From positions 1 to 64,000 of the forward strand of contig NZ_JBFRCT010000011.1 in assembly GCF_052113225.1 (NCBI RefSeq): a DNA stretch of 64,000 bases, written 5' to 3'. The stretch is from Pristimantibacillus sp052113225 (GTDB lineage Bacteria > Bacillota > Bacilli > Paenibacillales > Paenibacillaceae). A model generated the notes under the pieces. It was not told the origin of the DNA, made no database searches, and saw only the letters and a list, made by a program, of their open reading frames with translations. Numbering within the stretch: position 1 is the stretch's first letter; every line of letters starts with the position of its first letter. The position numbers and the translations under genes were made by a program. Positions 44,821 through 53,316 of the stretch are shown here, piece by piece.

Positions 44821-45246
44821 TTACCGTTTTTCGTCAACTATCAGACCTGCCATCTCCCAAAGTTTCGCGATAAAGTCCAAGGATTTCTCAGGTGGGATTT
44901 CCCGCAATACTTCACCTGTTTCTTTATCCTTGACCTTCACTGCTACCAGATGAGTCTGCTTGTGCACATCAAATTGAAGTTCAGTTGGTCTTCCGCGCAT
45001 AGCTTTCACTGCCTGTTCAATGTTCTTAAATAATTGTTGTTCTCCAATGCTAACCTTCTCGCCATGCACTTCTGCTGTCTTCATTTCCTCAAAGGAGGTA
45101 TAAGTACGTGTTCCTTGTACATTTGTATCCATCTGCAACGAAGTTTCTGCATATGCTTCTTTGCTTGGTGTTGTTTTCACGGTGTCCGATGCGGAAATTC
45201 GTTCTGATGGAAAATTCGATCCTGAGATAGACATATTAGAGCTCAT
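44821..45246 (-). CDS. flaG: FlaG family flagellar protein
   Basis: 141 aa. The first 70 residues are a disordered, polar stretch. The C-terminal half is the FlaG domain (LQFDVHKQTHLVAVKVKDKE...REIPPEKSLDFIAKLWEMAG). Affects filament length in other bacteria. GGAGGGGAATTCGG precedes the ATG. It heads the flaG-fliD-fliS-fliT unit, as yvyC does in B. subtilis. Confidence 0.92.
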   Translation of the reverse strand: MSSNMSISGSNFPSERISASDTVKTTPSKEAYAETSLQMDTNVQGTRTYTSFEEMKTAEVHGEKVSIGEQQLFKNIEQAVKAMRGRPTELQFDVHKQTHLVAVKVKDKETGEVLREIPPEKSLDFIAKLWEMAGLIVDEKR

Positions 45247-45282
45247 CCGAATTCCCCTCCTGGCAGTGTGATGTTACCTACT

Positions 45283-45310
45283 ATATCGGAATAATAATTT
45301 GCAATTATTA
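45283..45310 (-). promoter_or_regulatory. Possible sigma-D promoter of flaG-fliDST
   Basis: Minus strand: -10 like TCCGATAT (45283-45290) and -35 like TAAT (45307-45310), 16 bp apart, against the consensus TAAA-N15-GCCGATAT. Located between the hag terminator and flaG, where a promoter is needed. Confidence 0.45.
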
Positions 45311-45333
45311 TAGATATGATCCGGTAAACCGTA

Positions 45334-45367
45334 TAAAAAAAGAGACCTTAGATGGCCTAAGGTCTCT
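45334..45367 (-). terminator. Terminator of hag
   Basis: 11-12 bp stem AGAGACCTTAG / CTAAGGTCTCT (45341-45351 with 45357-45367), followed on the minus strand by TTTTTTTATACGG. Strong, as expected behind a highly expressed gene. Confidence 0.92.
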
Positions 45368-45393
45368 CTTATGTCCGCTAAGCAGCTTGAAAA

Positions 45394-46794
45394 TTAACGG
45401 AGAAGTTGAAGCACGCCTTGCGGCTGTTGGTTAGCTTGTGCAAGCATAGCTTGTGCAGCTTGTGCAAGAATCGAGTTCTTCGTTTGCTCCATCATTTCTT
45501 TCGCCATATCAACGTCACGGATACGGGATTCAGCAGCTGTCAGGTTCTCGGAAGAAGTGTTCAGGTTGTTGATTGTGTGTTCAAGACGGTTTTGGAATGC
45601 ACCCAATTTCGAACGCTCGGAAGAAACTTTGGAAAGAGCATCGTTGATCGAAGTGATTGCAGTCTCAGCACCAGCTTGAGTTGTGATATCAACACTAGCG
45701 ATACCTAGGCTGCTGGAATCGATTTTGTTAATGTCAACTTTCATTGTTTGGTTTTGGTTAGCACCAATATGCATAGTCAGAGCGCTGTTGTTAGTTACGA
45801 TGTCGGAAGTGCCTGCTCCTGCAAGTGCAGTGTCAACAGTCATCTTGAAGCCCAGGCCGCCAGCCTGGAAGTCGCTGTCAGTGATTTTCAAGGCAGCTGC
45901 GCTTGTGTAAGTAGTAGTGCCAGCGGAGTTAGTGATTGCAAAGTCATCAGCTGTTCCATAAGTAGCATTCAAGTTGAAGGACATTTCGCCAGCTTGAGTA
46001 TTAGTATTCGACGAAACAGTAAACTTGACCGTACCAGCATTGTTTGTCAGAACTGCATCTCCTGCAGTAATGTCAACACCAGCAACGGTAGCTACTTCAA
46101 CACCATTTTTGTCTTGGAGTGAGAAGTCAAACTTACCACCGCCAACGTCTTTAGTAGTCAGCTTATAATCACCGAGTTCAAGCCCTGCTACGTTACCGGA
46201 AGTTAAATCAAAATCAGTCGCAGCGTCGATACCTGTTGTATTTGTTTTAACGTCAGCCCCTACAGTAGCAGCAGCAGCTGTTGTCACTGTGTAAGTATCA
46301 GATGCCAGATTGGAATCAACTACTTGTACTGGTTGAAGAACATGACCGTTTGTTTTGATATTCGCAGTGTTACCTACGCTACCATCCAACAATTTCTTCG
46401 TATTGAACTCAGTTGTGTTGGAGATACGGTTGATTTCGTCTTTCAGCTGCGAAACTTCTTTTTGAAGCTCTTTACGGTCAGTATCTGTGTTTGTATCATT
46501 GGAGGATTGAACCGCCAGCTCACGCATACGTTGCAGAATGCTGTGAGTTTCGTTCATTGCACCCTCAGCTGTTTGAATCATCGAAATACCATCTTGACCG
46601 TTTTTTGAAGCCATGTCCAAACCACGGATTTGGCCACGCATTTTTTCGGAAATTGCCAGACCAGCTGCATCGTCACCTGCACGGTTGATACGAAGACCGG
46701 AAGACAGTTTCTCCATGGACTTGCTTTGAGCGCTGGAAGCGTTGTTCAGCGAGCTCAGAGTGTTAAGTGCTGCAATGTTGTGATTAATACGCAT
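45394..46794 (-). CDS. hag: Flagellin
   Basis: 466 aa filament subunit. Conserved D0/D1 N-terminus (MRINHNIAALNTLSSL ... SSGLRINRAGDDAAGLAISE) and C-terminus (MAKEMMEQTKNSILAQAAQA ... GVLQLLR), with a middle of about 200 residues rich in Ala/Thr/Asp/Gly forming the exposed D2-D3 part. It is longer than B. subtilis Hag (304 aa) by this insertion. Shine-Dalgarno GGGAGG overlaps a probable CsrA contact. Driven by a clear sigma-D promoter. Confidence 0.98.
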   Translation of the reverse strand: MRINHNIAALNTLSSLNNASSAQSKSMEKLSSGLRINRAGDDAAGLAISEKMRGQIRGLDMASKNGQDGISMIQTAEGAMNETHSILQRMRELAVQSSNDTNTDTDRKELQKEVSQLKDEINRISNTTEFNTKKLLDGSVGNTANIKTNGHVLQPVQVVDSNLASDTYTVTTAAAATVGADVKTNTTGIDAATDFDLTSGNVAGLELGDYKLTTKDVGGGKFDFSLQDKNGVEVATVAGVDITAGDAVLTNNAGTVKFTVSSNTNTQAGEMSFNLNATYGTADDFAITNSAGTTTYTSAAALKITDSDFQAGGLGFKMTVDTALAGAGTSDIVTNNSALTMHIGANQNQTMKVDINKIDSSSLGIASVDITTQAGAETAITSINDALSKVSSERSKLGAFQNRLEHTINNLNTSSENLTAAESRIRDVDMAKEMMEQTKNSILAQAAQAMLAQANQQPQGVLQLLR

Positions 46795-46800
46795 TGTTAT

Positions 46801-46842
46801 TTCCTCCCTGAATGTCTGTTAGTTCCGCATCCTTGCGGAAGC
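46801..46842 (-). promoter_or_regulatory. CsrA-binding leader hairpin and hag Shine-Dalgarno
   Basis: Minus strand TTCCGCA-AGGA-TGCGGAA (46823-46840): a 7 bp hairpin with AGGA exactly in the loop, within GCAAGGATGC, close to the CsrA ideal ACARGGATGT. A second GGA is in the Shine-Dalgarno GGGAGGA (about 46802-46808). This is the two-site arrangement by which CsrA blocks hag translation in B. subtilis; csrA and fliW lie just upstream. Confidence 0.75.
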
Positions 46843-46886
46843 TTACGGTGAAAGGGTCGGCCGCCCCTCCCCCGCGCTTATTATAT

Positions 46887-46912
46887 ATATCGACAGCATT
46901 CGAGAGATTTTA
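46887..46912 (-). promoter_or_regulatory. hag promoter (sigma-D)
   Basis: Minus strand: -35 TAAA (46909-46912), 14 bp spacer, -10 GTCGATAT (46887-46894), against consensus TAAA-N15-GCCGATAT. The leader to the hag start would be about 85-90 bases. Confidence 0.82.
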
Positions 46913-46938
46913 TAGAGGAAAAACAAAAATTTCTATTT

Positions 46939-47178
46939 TTATTTATCAATTTGATTTTGTTTGAACAATTGTATAACCTCATTTAATGATTGCAGGCTGC
47001 TTACCGCTTCCCGATTGGATGCCTGAATGCTGACATACAGTTCTTTACGGAAAATCTCAATTTCCTTAGGAGCACGAATACCCAGCTTCACATGGTCACC
47101 CTCAACACCAAGCACAACGACTTCAATATTGCCGCCGATCATAATCGATTCATCTGTCTTTCGAGATAATACGAGCAT
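46939..47178 (-). CDS. csrA: Carbon storage regulator CsrA
   Basis: 79 aa RNA-binding translational repressor. LVLSRKTDESIMIG, VKLGIRAPKEIEIFRKE and the RNA-contact residues Leu4 and Arg44 region are conserved. In Bacillus it represses hag and is neutralised by FliW binding. Starts 11 bases after fliW. Confidence 0.97.
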   Translation of the reverse strand: MLVLSRKTDESIMIGGNIEVVVLGVEGDHVKLGIRAPKEIEIFRKELYVSIQASNREAVSSLQSLNEVIQLFKQNQIDK

Positions 47179-47189
47179 GTCGCTCCTCC

Positions 47190-47570
47190 TTAGGGTTGAT
47201 ATAAAGGTGTTCTTGAACTAAAGGCATGGTCATGTATGATATACTGCTTGCCACGATTCGTAGCCGTATTCAGGACGATCGGTGCCAGCAGATTAATGGT
47301 TGATTTCGCAGGATCTGTTTTTAAGGTAATAACCGACCATATCTCTATATCTTTCTCCTCGGTAAGCTCCAATTCTTGCATGACCGATTCTGGCAAATCC
47401 CATTCATAATCCGTATAAAAGAAAAAGGGGCTCGCGATAACAAATGTAATATTCTCATCTTCTGCAGATTGCATCAGCCTAATCGGCAATTCACCTTCTA
47501 TTTCAGACAACACAAATTGACGCAAGTGCTCAAAGCCTGGTATCCCATTATCGAATTGATATGTAATCAA
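47190..47570 (-). CDS. fliW: Flagellar assembly factor FliW
   Basis: 126 aa beta-barrel protein (YQFDNGIPGFEHLRQFVLSE, VITLKTDPAKSTINLLAPI). It binds either flagellin or CsrA, so that secretion of flagellin frees FliW to inhibit CsrA. A strong terminator precedes it (47594-47650). Confidence 0.95.
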   Translation of the reverse strand: MITYQFDNGIPGFEHLRQFVLSEIEGELPIRLMQSAEDENITFVIASPFFFYTDYEWDLPESVMQELELTEEKDIEIWSVITLKTDPAKSTINLLAPIVLNTATNRGKQYIIHDHAFSSRTPLYQP

Positions 47571-47593
47571 TCTAATCCCCTCTTCTGCTCGAA

Positions 47594-47650
47594 AATAAAA
47601 AAAAGAAAACTACAGGCCACGTACGACTTATACGTATACGGCCTATAGTT
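47594..47650 (-). terminator. Terminator between yviE-like gene and fliW
   Basis: 11 bp stem AACTACAGGCC / GGCCTATAGTT (47608-47618 with 47640-47650), an inner ACGTA/TACGT stem, and on the minus strand TTTTCTTTTTTTTATTTT. It lies inside the otherwise tightly packed flagellar cluster, 37 bases after the yviE-like stop. Confidence 0.85.
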
Positions 47651-47686
47651 ATTAAACCTAATTCTATGAAACTTGTAAAACGTCTG

Positions 47687-48256
47687 CTATAAAACGGTAT
47701 CAATACTAGGTGGTGTAATCTGTACGGATGCATATTGCCGCATATAGATCTCAGCTTTGCCAGGTGTGTATTCATGAATCGCACGGTTAGGTGTAACCTG
47801 CAAATCAACGCCGCCTTCTTCCACAGAGATCTGCACCTTGCCCGGCGTATAACTTAGATCCACGTTATCTATGGAAGCCGGTCCTGCAACAGGAAGAACC
47901 AGACCTTCTTTCCGCCAGTCTTTCGCTATATCCGGTATCGGATTGCTTTTCACATGTGCAAGATCAGCAAGTTGCCGTCCTTCCTCCATACGCCTTGCAA
48001 TACCTTGCAAGGCGATTTCTTTAGCCTGGGAGTAGATTCTGCTCGACACTTCCAAATTGTTTGCTAAACCCAGCCCATCCCAAGCTCTGTCTTGATTAAT
48101 TTCAAGAACACCCATAGGTTGCTCAATAGATAGCTTCGATGGAATTTGACGCATATCCATTGTAGCCTGTGGCTGCTCAATATGCTGCTCCGCCGGCCTT
48201 ATTTGAATACCAATAAGAGCCGGCTGCTGTTGAATTTGAATTTGTCCTATAGACAT
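47687..48256 (-). CDS. DUF6470 family protein (YviE-like)
   Basis: 189 aa, soluble, rich in Gln and Ile, no signal peptide. Contains two TPGKxxI/TPxRxIxEYTPGK motifs near residues 135-165. Length and place between flgL and fliW match B. subtilis YviE. Role in flagellar assembly is likely only from context. Confidence 0.85.
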   Translation of the reverse strand: MSIGQIQIQQQPALIGIQIRPAEQHIEQPQATMDMRQIPSKLSIEQPMGVLEINQDRAWDGLGLANNLEVSSRIYSQAKEIALQGIARRMEEGRQLADLAHVKSNPIPDIAKDWRKEGLVLPVAGPASIDNVDLSYTPGKVQISVEEGGVDLQVTPNRAIHEYTPGKAEIYMRQYASVQITPPSIDTVL

Positions 48257-48266
48257 TGAATCAGTC

Positions 48267-49226
48267 CTATCTTAGGAAATCAACAAGACTTGGTTGGATA
48301 ATTTTTGCCCCTGCAGACAAAGAAGCTTGATAGACATTTTCCAGTGTTGTCATATTCGTGATGGCCTCAGCCATATCAACGTCTTCAACGTTTCTCTGCA
48401 TCTTCTGAAGGTTCGTATCTACATCAGATAAACGACTTTGTACAATCTCTACACGATTAACTCGCGCTCCAATTTGAGCTCTTGCCGTAAGCATCGTGTT
48501 CATTCGGGTATCAATTTGGCCTAGCAAATTACTAAGCCCTGCTTGGTCCCCGCTGCCTAGCATATCATAAGCGCGATGCATAAGTTGGAATAGGTTATCA
48601 CTAGTCTCATCTGCTGCATCTGTAACAGGTTCACCAAACACTTCATTACCAGTAATATTAACCTCCATCGTCATACCTGGCGACAGTTCGTATTTTATAT
48701 TTCCGGTATCAGTCTGGTTGTTAAATGCTTTTGTTTGGGGCGGAATAGCCGTAGGATCAACCGCTTGATCTAAACCAATTGTCGAGTAGGGCTTAGCACC
48801 TGTCTGCTCACCATTAAACATTTGTTTGCCATTAAATTGACTATTCCCGATCTCTACCATTTGATTGTATAACTGAGAGACCTCAGTCTGAATAGCGGTC
48901 CGGCTTGTCTCTTCAAGTGTGCCATTCGCGCCTTTAATAATTAATTCTCTGAAACGTTGGACGATGTCAGTTGCTTGTCCAATTGTAGTATCCATATAGT
49001 CTAGGGAAGACAATGCTGCATCCGCATTGTCCGTATATTGATCATTAGATGAAATCTCACCCCGATAGCGCAGGGCAAAAGTTATACCTACTGGATCGTC
49101 GGAAGGTTTATTAATTACTTTACCTGTCGAGATCTGGTCTTGCAGTTTGCTCATATTATTCATGTTGTAATTGATATTACTAAGCATCTGGGAAGACATC
49201 ATTGTTTGCGTTACGCGCAATGCCAT
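48267..49226 (-). CDS. flgL: Flagellar hook-filament junction protein FlgL (HAP3)
   Basis: 319 aa flagellin-like protein: N-terminal VTQTMMSSQMLSNINYNMNN...ISTGKVINKPSDDP and C-terminal LENVYQASLSAGAKIIQPSLVDFL helices that pack in the junction. 30 bases after flgK. Confidence 0.95.
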   Translation of the reverse strand: MALRVTQTMMSSQMLSNINYNMNNMSKLQDQISTGKVINKPSDDPVGITFALRYRGEISSNDQYTDNADAALSSLDYMDTTIGQATDIVQRFRELIIKGANGTLEETSRTAIQTEVSQLYNQMVEIGNSQFNGKQMFNGEQTGAKPYSTIGLDQAVDPTAIPPQTKAFNNQTDTGNIKYELSPGMTMEVNITGNEVFGEPVTDAADETSDNLFQLMHRAYDMLGSGDQAGLSNLLGQIDTRMNTMLTARAQIGARVNRVEIVQSRLSDVDTNLQKMQRNVEDVDMAEAITNMTTLENVYQASLSAGAKIIQPSLVDFLR

Positions 49227-49256
49227 GTGGCTGCACCTCCGGCTTTATCTAGTAGA

Positions 49257-50819
49257 TTATAGGCCGACGCGGCCCATGCTGTTAATAATGCGATCAAGCG
49301 TCTCGTCGATAACGGTCATCACACGTGCCGATGCGTTATAGGCATGCTGGAACTTCACGAGATCGGACATCTCTTCGTCCAGCGATACCCCGCTGACGGA
49401 CATCCGGCGAGAATCCACCTGTTCAACGATGGTTTTCTGATTCGACTGTAGACGTTGCATTTCCTGAGATTGGACACCAAGTTGACCAACAATCGAGCGG
49501 AAGAAACCGCTGATCGAGTTGCTATTCGTCCCATCAAAAGCAAATTTCGTATCGCGTGCTTGCGACATAAGGACAGCCATCGAGTTATTGCCCGCTACAA
49601 CTGACTCGGTACCATCAGAGTTAAAAGTCACTTTCATGGAAGTTGCTAGCAGAGTAGGGTCTGCCACAATCTTCGGATTGAGCTGAATATTAGCCGCTGT
49701 CAAATTATCTGTATTGCCATCAGCATCTGTGAACAGAGGCTCACCTTGCTCACCATTCATCGTATAACCAAGCTGATGCAGGCCGTTGAGTCCTTGTACG
49801 GTTACTTTCAAAGCTTCCGTTATCTCACGGTTGCCATTGGCGGTGCTGTATGTAACGCCATTCAGTACCGTTCCTTCTGGCAGTACAGAGCCTTTAGGAA
49901 TTGTAACTTCAATATCTCCGTTAGCAATGGTATTCGCCATTTGGTTCAATTGATCCACATAGCCTTGGACATATTTATCACGGGATTGAACGGTTCCGTA
50001 GATGGCACCGTTATCCAAGTCACCACTGGTAATTGCAGCGGTCATGTCATCCAAGGTCAATCCTTGTGACGCCTCGGCGGATTTGCCTGCAACCAGAGTC
50101 ATACTGCCCATCGTGATTGTATAGCCGTCAGATAAGTCCGACACCTTGATATTCGCAAGACCGGATAATTCGTCAACCAGCGCATCACGTTGGTCCCGCA
50201 GGTCATTTGCATCATCGCCAATACCTTCAATTCGCTGGATCTGCCCGTTCAAGTTAGCAATTGTGCTGGAGATCGACTTGAGGTTATCCAGGTTGATTTG
50301 CGCATTTTCCGTCAAATCAGACTTCAAATCATTAAGCTGCTTGGATGTATAGTTAAAGGCATCCATCATGGCTTTCGTCTGTTCAACCAATACGGCACGG
50401 CCATCTGAGCTTTCCGGCGTTTTACTTAAGTCCGACCAGCTGTTCCAGAAGTTCGAGATAACGGTCTGCAAGCCGGTGTCACTTGGCTCGTTCACGATCG
50501 TCTCCAGCTTCTCCAGCGTGTCCGTCTGAACCGTGTAATTACCCAGCCATTTGTACTCACTGTAGTACTGGCTGTCCAAGAACTTATCTCTTACCCGTGT
50601 GATTGATGTTGCTTCTACGCCGGTACCAAGCTGGCCTGCCGCTGTAGAATGTGAATAGCCGTAGGCTTCGATTGGACGAGCTGCAGAAAAGTTAACCCGT
50701 TGACGGGAATAGCCGACCGTGTTGGCATTGGAGATATTATGGCCAGTTGTGTTCAGCGCCGTCTGTGTCGTGAATATGCTTCGCTTCGCGGTCTCCAGAC
50801 CATGGAATGTAGATGTCAT
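49257..50819 (-). CDS. flgK: Flagellar hook-associated protein FlgK (HAP1)
   Basis: 520 aa; N-terminal STFHGLETAKRSIFTTQTAL and NISNANTVGYSRQRV rod/hook motif, and C-terminal VSLDEEMSDLVKFQHAYNAS motif. Joins hook to filament together with FlgL. 21 bases after flgN. Confidence 0.96.
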   Translation of the reverse strand: MTSTFHGLETAKRSIFTTQTALNTTGHNISNANTVGYSRQRVNFSAARPIEAYGYSHSTAAGQLGTGVEATSITRVRDKFLDSQYYSEYKWLGNYTVQTDTLEKLETIVNEPSDTGLQTVISNFWNSWSDLSKTPESSDGRAVLVEQTKAMMDAFNYTSKQLNDLKSDLTENAQINLDNLKSISSTIANLNGQIQRIEGIGDDANDLRDQRDALVDELSGLANIKVSDLSDGYTITMGSMTLVAGKSAEASQGLTLDDMTAAITSGDLDNGAIYGTVQSRDKYVQGYVDQLNQMANTIANGDIEVTIPKGSVLPEGTVLNGVTYSTANGNREITEALKVTVQGLNGLHQLGYTMNGEQGEPLFTDADGNTDNLTAANIQLNPKIVADPTLLATSMKVTFNSDGTESVVAGNNSMAVLMSQARDTKFAFDGTNSNSISGFFRSIVGQLGVQSQEMQRLQSNQKTIVEQVDSRRMSVSGVSLDEEMSDLVKFQHAYNASARVMTVIDETLDRIINSMGRVGL

Positions 50820-50840
50820 CGTATCTTGTCCTCTCTCTGC

Positions 50841-51344
50841 TTAAGTCTTGAGATTGTAGCGACTAGCACGCTGCACATTCATTCCTTGTACGGCGCGATG
50901 ATAGGTAACCTCGTCCTCCGGTGCACCAAGAAGCAGGTCCTGTGTGAACTGCAAATAGTCCAGATTCATCCGAACGAGCTGCTGATTAAACGTGTTAATA
51001 TCCTGAAGCGTCTTGATGGCTGCTGACAGCTCCCGCCACATATGCTGAAGCTCCAGCTTCTGCTCGGCATGGTAAACCATCTGGATGAGCTTCTCCATCT
51101 TCAAGGAGCGCATATTGCGCAGCCCTTGCTCCACGGTGTACCGCCCAACCTGGAGAAGACGCGTTTGTTCAAGCTCCACAATACGCTGCACGCATTTTTT
51201 CTCCCGGCCCGTAATGAGTGATACCATCTCTACATTCTCTGTTCGGATAGCCTGTGCCTTCTCATTAGCGTGCTGGATGAGCTCTTGGTGGGCATTAAGC
51301 AATTCCTGCAGGGTGAGCAAAATCTGCCGTACATGTTCGTTCAT
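50841..51344 (-). CDS. flgN: FlgN-type chaperone for FlgK/FlgL
   Basis: 167 aa, all-helical with long amphipathic helices (LLTLQELLNAHQELIQHANE) like B. subtilis YvyG/FlgN. Assignment rests on family-like pattern plus position between flgM and flgK. Confidence 0.85.
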   Translation of the reverse strand: MNEHVRQILLTLQELLNAHQELIQHANEKAQAIRTENVEMVSLITGREKKCVQRIVELEQTRLLQVGRYTVEQGLRNMRSLKMEKLIQMVYHAEQKLELQHMWRELSAAIKTLQDINTFNQQLVRMNLDYLQFTQDLLLGAPEDEVTYHRAVQGMNVQRASRYNLKT

Positions 51345-51351
51345 TTACTCA

Positions 51352-51618
51352 TCATCCCTTCAGGTATGGAAGCAGCTTGTCAGCGATTTTGCCGGCATCA
51401 ACCTTGTATGTGCCTGCAGATACGGATTGTTTAAGTTCTTCGATACGCTTTTGCCGTTCAGGACTATTCGTTTGGCTGGTGGAGAGCATTTCCTTCGCCT
51501 CCGCGGAGATCTCTACTATATCCTTCTGCTTCTTCTTATTCGCGCTATCAACCCGTTGATCCATTTGCTTCTGGTAGTTGTTATATGCGCCGATCCGATT
51601 CGTCTCATTTATCTTCAT
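51352..51618 (-). CDS. flgM: Anti-sigma-D factor FlgM
   Basis: 88 aa. Disordered N-terminal half and the helical sigma-binding half (RQKRIEELKQSVSAGTYKVD...KIADKLLPYL) are typical. Holds sigma-D inactive until it is relieved after hook completion. 8 bases before flgN. A terminator lies upstream, so it needs its own promoter. Confidence 0.94.
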   Translation of the reverse strand: MKINETNRIGAYNNYQKQMDQRVDSANKKKQKDIVEISAEAKEMLSTSQTNSPERQKRIEELKQSVSAGTYKVDAGKIADKLLPYLKG

Positions 51619-51645
51619 GGATAATCACCTCTTTAGTTAAACAAT

Positions 51646-51683
51646 AGAAAAAAACCGATAACCTTTAACAGTATTATCGGTTT
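51646..51683 (-). terminator. Terminator between yvyF-like gene and flgM
   Basis: 10 bp stem AAACCGATAA / TTATCGGTTT (51652-51661 with 51674-51683), followed on the minus strand by TTTTTTCTATTG. The stem contains CCGATAA, which resembles a sigma-D -10, but no matching -35 was seen. Confidence 0.82.
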
Positions 51684-51731
51684 AGCAAGTTTGAAAATGA
51701 ATAGGCCAACTTATGGGCTAAAAGATTAATT

Positions 51732-52145
51732 TTACCGGTTTTTATACTGGTCAATCCCTTTATAATAGACCTTCTCCGATGCACTCTTGGAAGCTTCCCT
51801 AGCCTCGTCCTCATTCATTTTCTGAGTATCTTTGATGAGGCGGGAACGGCAAGGGCTGCAAATATTATTCTCACGAATCAGGGTACCACATACTTCGCAA
51901 GGATACATGAGATTCGGGGCATTATACAGCGAAATCCGGCCCTCTTTAATAAACTTCGTAATCTGTTTGATTGAGACGCCTGTTGCATCGGACAGCTCCG
52001 TTATAATGGCACCCTTTTCTTTACGCAAAAAAGTAGAGCACAGCTCGTATTCTTTATCGATATCCCGGATACAAGCAGGACAGACATCACGAAAATTTTT
52101 GGCAAACAGCTTGCCACACCGAGGACAATTATCCAGATTCATCAT
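51732..52145 (-). CDS. yvyF: Flagellar operon protein YvyF-like (zinc-ribbon, MerR-like helix-turn-helix)
   Basis: 137 aa. Two zinc-ribbon pairs, CPRCGKLF...CPACI (8-29) and CEVCG...CSPC (about 84-99), flank a helix-turn-helix (ITELSDATGVSIKQITKFIKEGRI). Matches the TIGR03826-type protein at the head of the flgM cluster in Bacillus. In B. subtilis it is transcribed with comF genes. Confidence 0.88.
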   Translation of the reverse strand: MMNLDNCPRCGKLFAKNFRDVCPACIRDIDKEYELCSTFLRKEKGAIITELSDATGVSIKQITKFIKEGRISLYNAPNLMYPCEVCGTLIRENNICSPCRSRLIKDTQKMNEDEAREASKSASEKVYYKGIDQYKNR

Positions 52146-52238
52146 CGATCCCCCAATTCTAGCGTTGAAAGTAGATAGGGTTATTCTAACGGATTAAGGG
52201 ATTTTTTTCACTAGTAATCTTGTAAAAGAGGATTAGGA

Positions 52239-53159
52239 CTAGGATCTGGCCCAGGTTAGGGCATAGATATCGAGTGGAATCTGTGTTTTTTGATGCAGCG
52301 CTGTTGCGCAAGCCTGAATGGTGCTGCCCGTCGTGTAGATGTCGTCGATAAGGAGAAGACGGATGGATCGTGCTGGTTGTGGAAGGGCATGCGGCTTACT
52401 AGTACTAGACTCGTAGGGTGCAGTCGAAGCGGCGCTCAAACCAGCGATCACCTCGGGTTTTGCCTGAAATAAGTGCCGGGTATCCTTCATACGCTCTGAG
52501 CGGGTTTTAAAGCTTTGCTTCTCGGTATGCCTTTCTCGGATCAGCATATCGTGGAGGGGAATGTGATATTGACCTGCTAAAATAGCTGCAAACCGCTCCG
52601 CCTGATTGAACCCCCTCTCCTCTGCCCGCTCCATACTTACCGGAACAAAGGTTACAGCATCCCATCCAAAAGATTGATTGGCCGCTTGGGAGCCCCCGCT
52701 TCGCGATAGGGCTTCCTTTGTCAGCGCGGCAAATGCAGGGAACAGCATTTGGGCTAGCAGCTGCTCCAGCTTCTCATTTCCGCGGTACTTGTACTGGGCC
52801 AGCCACTCTCGCATTTCACTGCTGTATGCCACAGCACTGCGATTCGCTATAAACTGGGCATCCGTACGACGGATACAGTCCGTGCAAGTAATCCCTCGGC
52901 CGCATATCCGGCAATTGATTGGAGTAAGCCATGGTATGGCCGCTTGACAGGAGGAACAGATTGATTTTGCAAAAGAGGATGGCAGATAGGACAGATAGGT
53001 TTGAAGCTGACTATGATTCGCTGATCGTATCGAAAGAGGCGCTGCCCCTGCCTCTTTCCCGCAGAAAGGGCATGAGGAGGCGCTGCTGCTGAGCAGGCGA
53101 ATGGTTTTATGAAGATCCTGGGACGAGCGCTGAAAGAGATGTTTAAAGAACTGTCGCAT
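52239..53159 (-). CDS. comFC: Competence protein ComFC (amidophosphoribosyltransferase-like)
   Basis: 306 aa: N-terminal zinc-binding cysteines (CPFCG, CSSC, CRICG, CTDC, about 30-90), then a type I phosphoribosyltransferase fold with PVSMERAEERGFNQAE and the PRPP loop LLLIDDIYTTGST (near 272). Works with ComFA in taking up transforming DNA. About 30 residues of Ser/Ala/Pro insertion (near 240-262) precede the PRPP loop. Confidence 0.92.
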   Translation of the reverse strand: MRQFFKHLFQRSSQDLHKTIRLLSSSASSCPFCGKEAGAAPLSIRSANHSQLQTYLSYLPSSFAKSICSSCQAAIPWLTPINCRICGRGITCTDCIRRTDAQFIANRSAVAYSSEMREWLAQYKYRGNEKLEQLLAQMLFPAFAALTKEALSRSGGSQAANQSFGWDAVTFVPVSMERAEERGFNQAERFAAILAGQYHIPLHDMLIRERHTEKQSFKTRSERMKDTRHLFQAKPEVIAGLSAASTAPYESSTSKPHALPQPARSIRLLLIDDIYTTGSTIQACATALHQKTQIPLDIYALTWARS

Positions 53160-53316
53160 GGGATGCCTCCTTCCGTTATGAATGGTTTAGATCGTTGCTG
53201 TTGAGTTAGTGTCAGACCGTTGAGTGACTATGTGTGATATGAAAACTGCTTGTGATATGGGCATGAGAGATATGTAATTAGAGATACAGTGCTAATGTGA
53301 GGTATGTACATCACCC

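Noticed and set aside
51650..51730. Sigma-D promoter of flgM
   Set aside because: CCGATAA lies in the terminator stem and no TAAA is found at 14-16 bp; more likely coincidence, so the flgM promoter remains unassigned.
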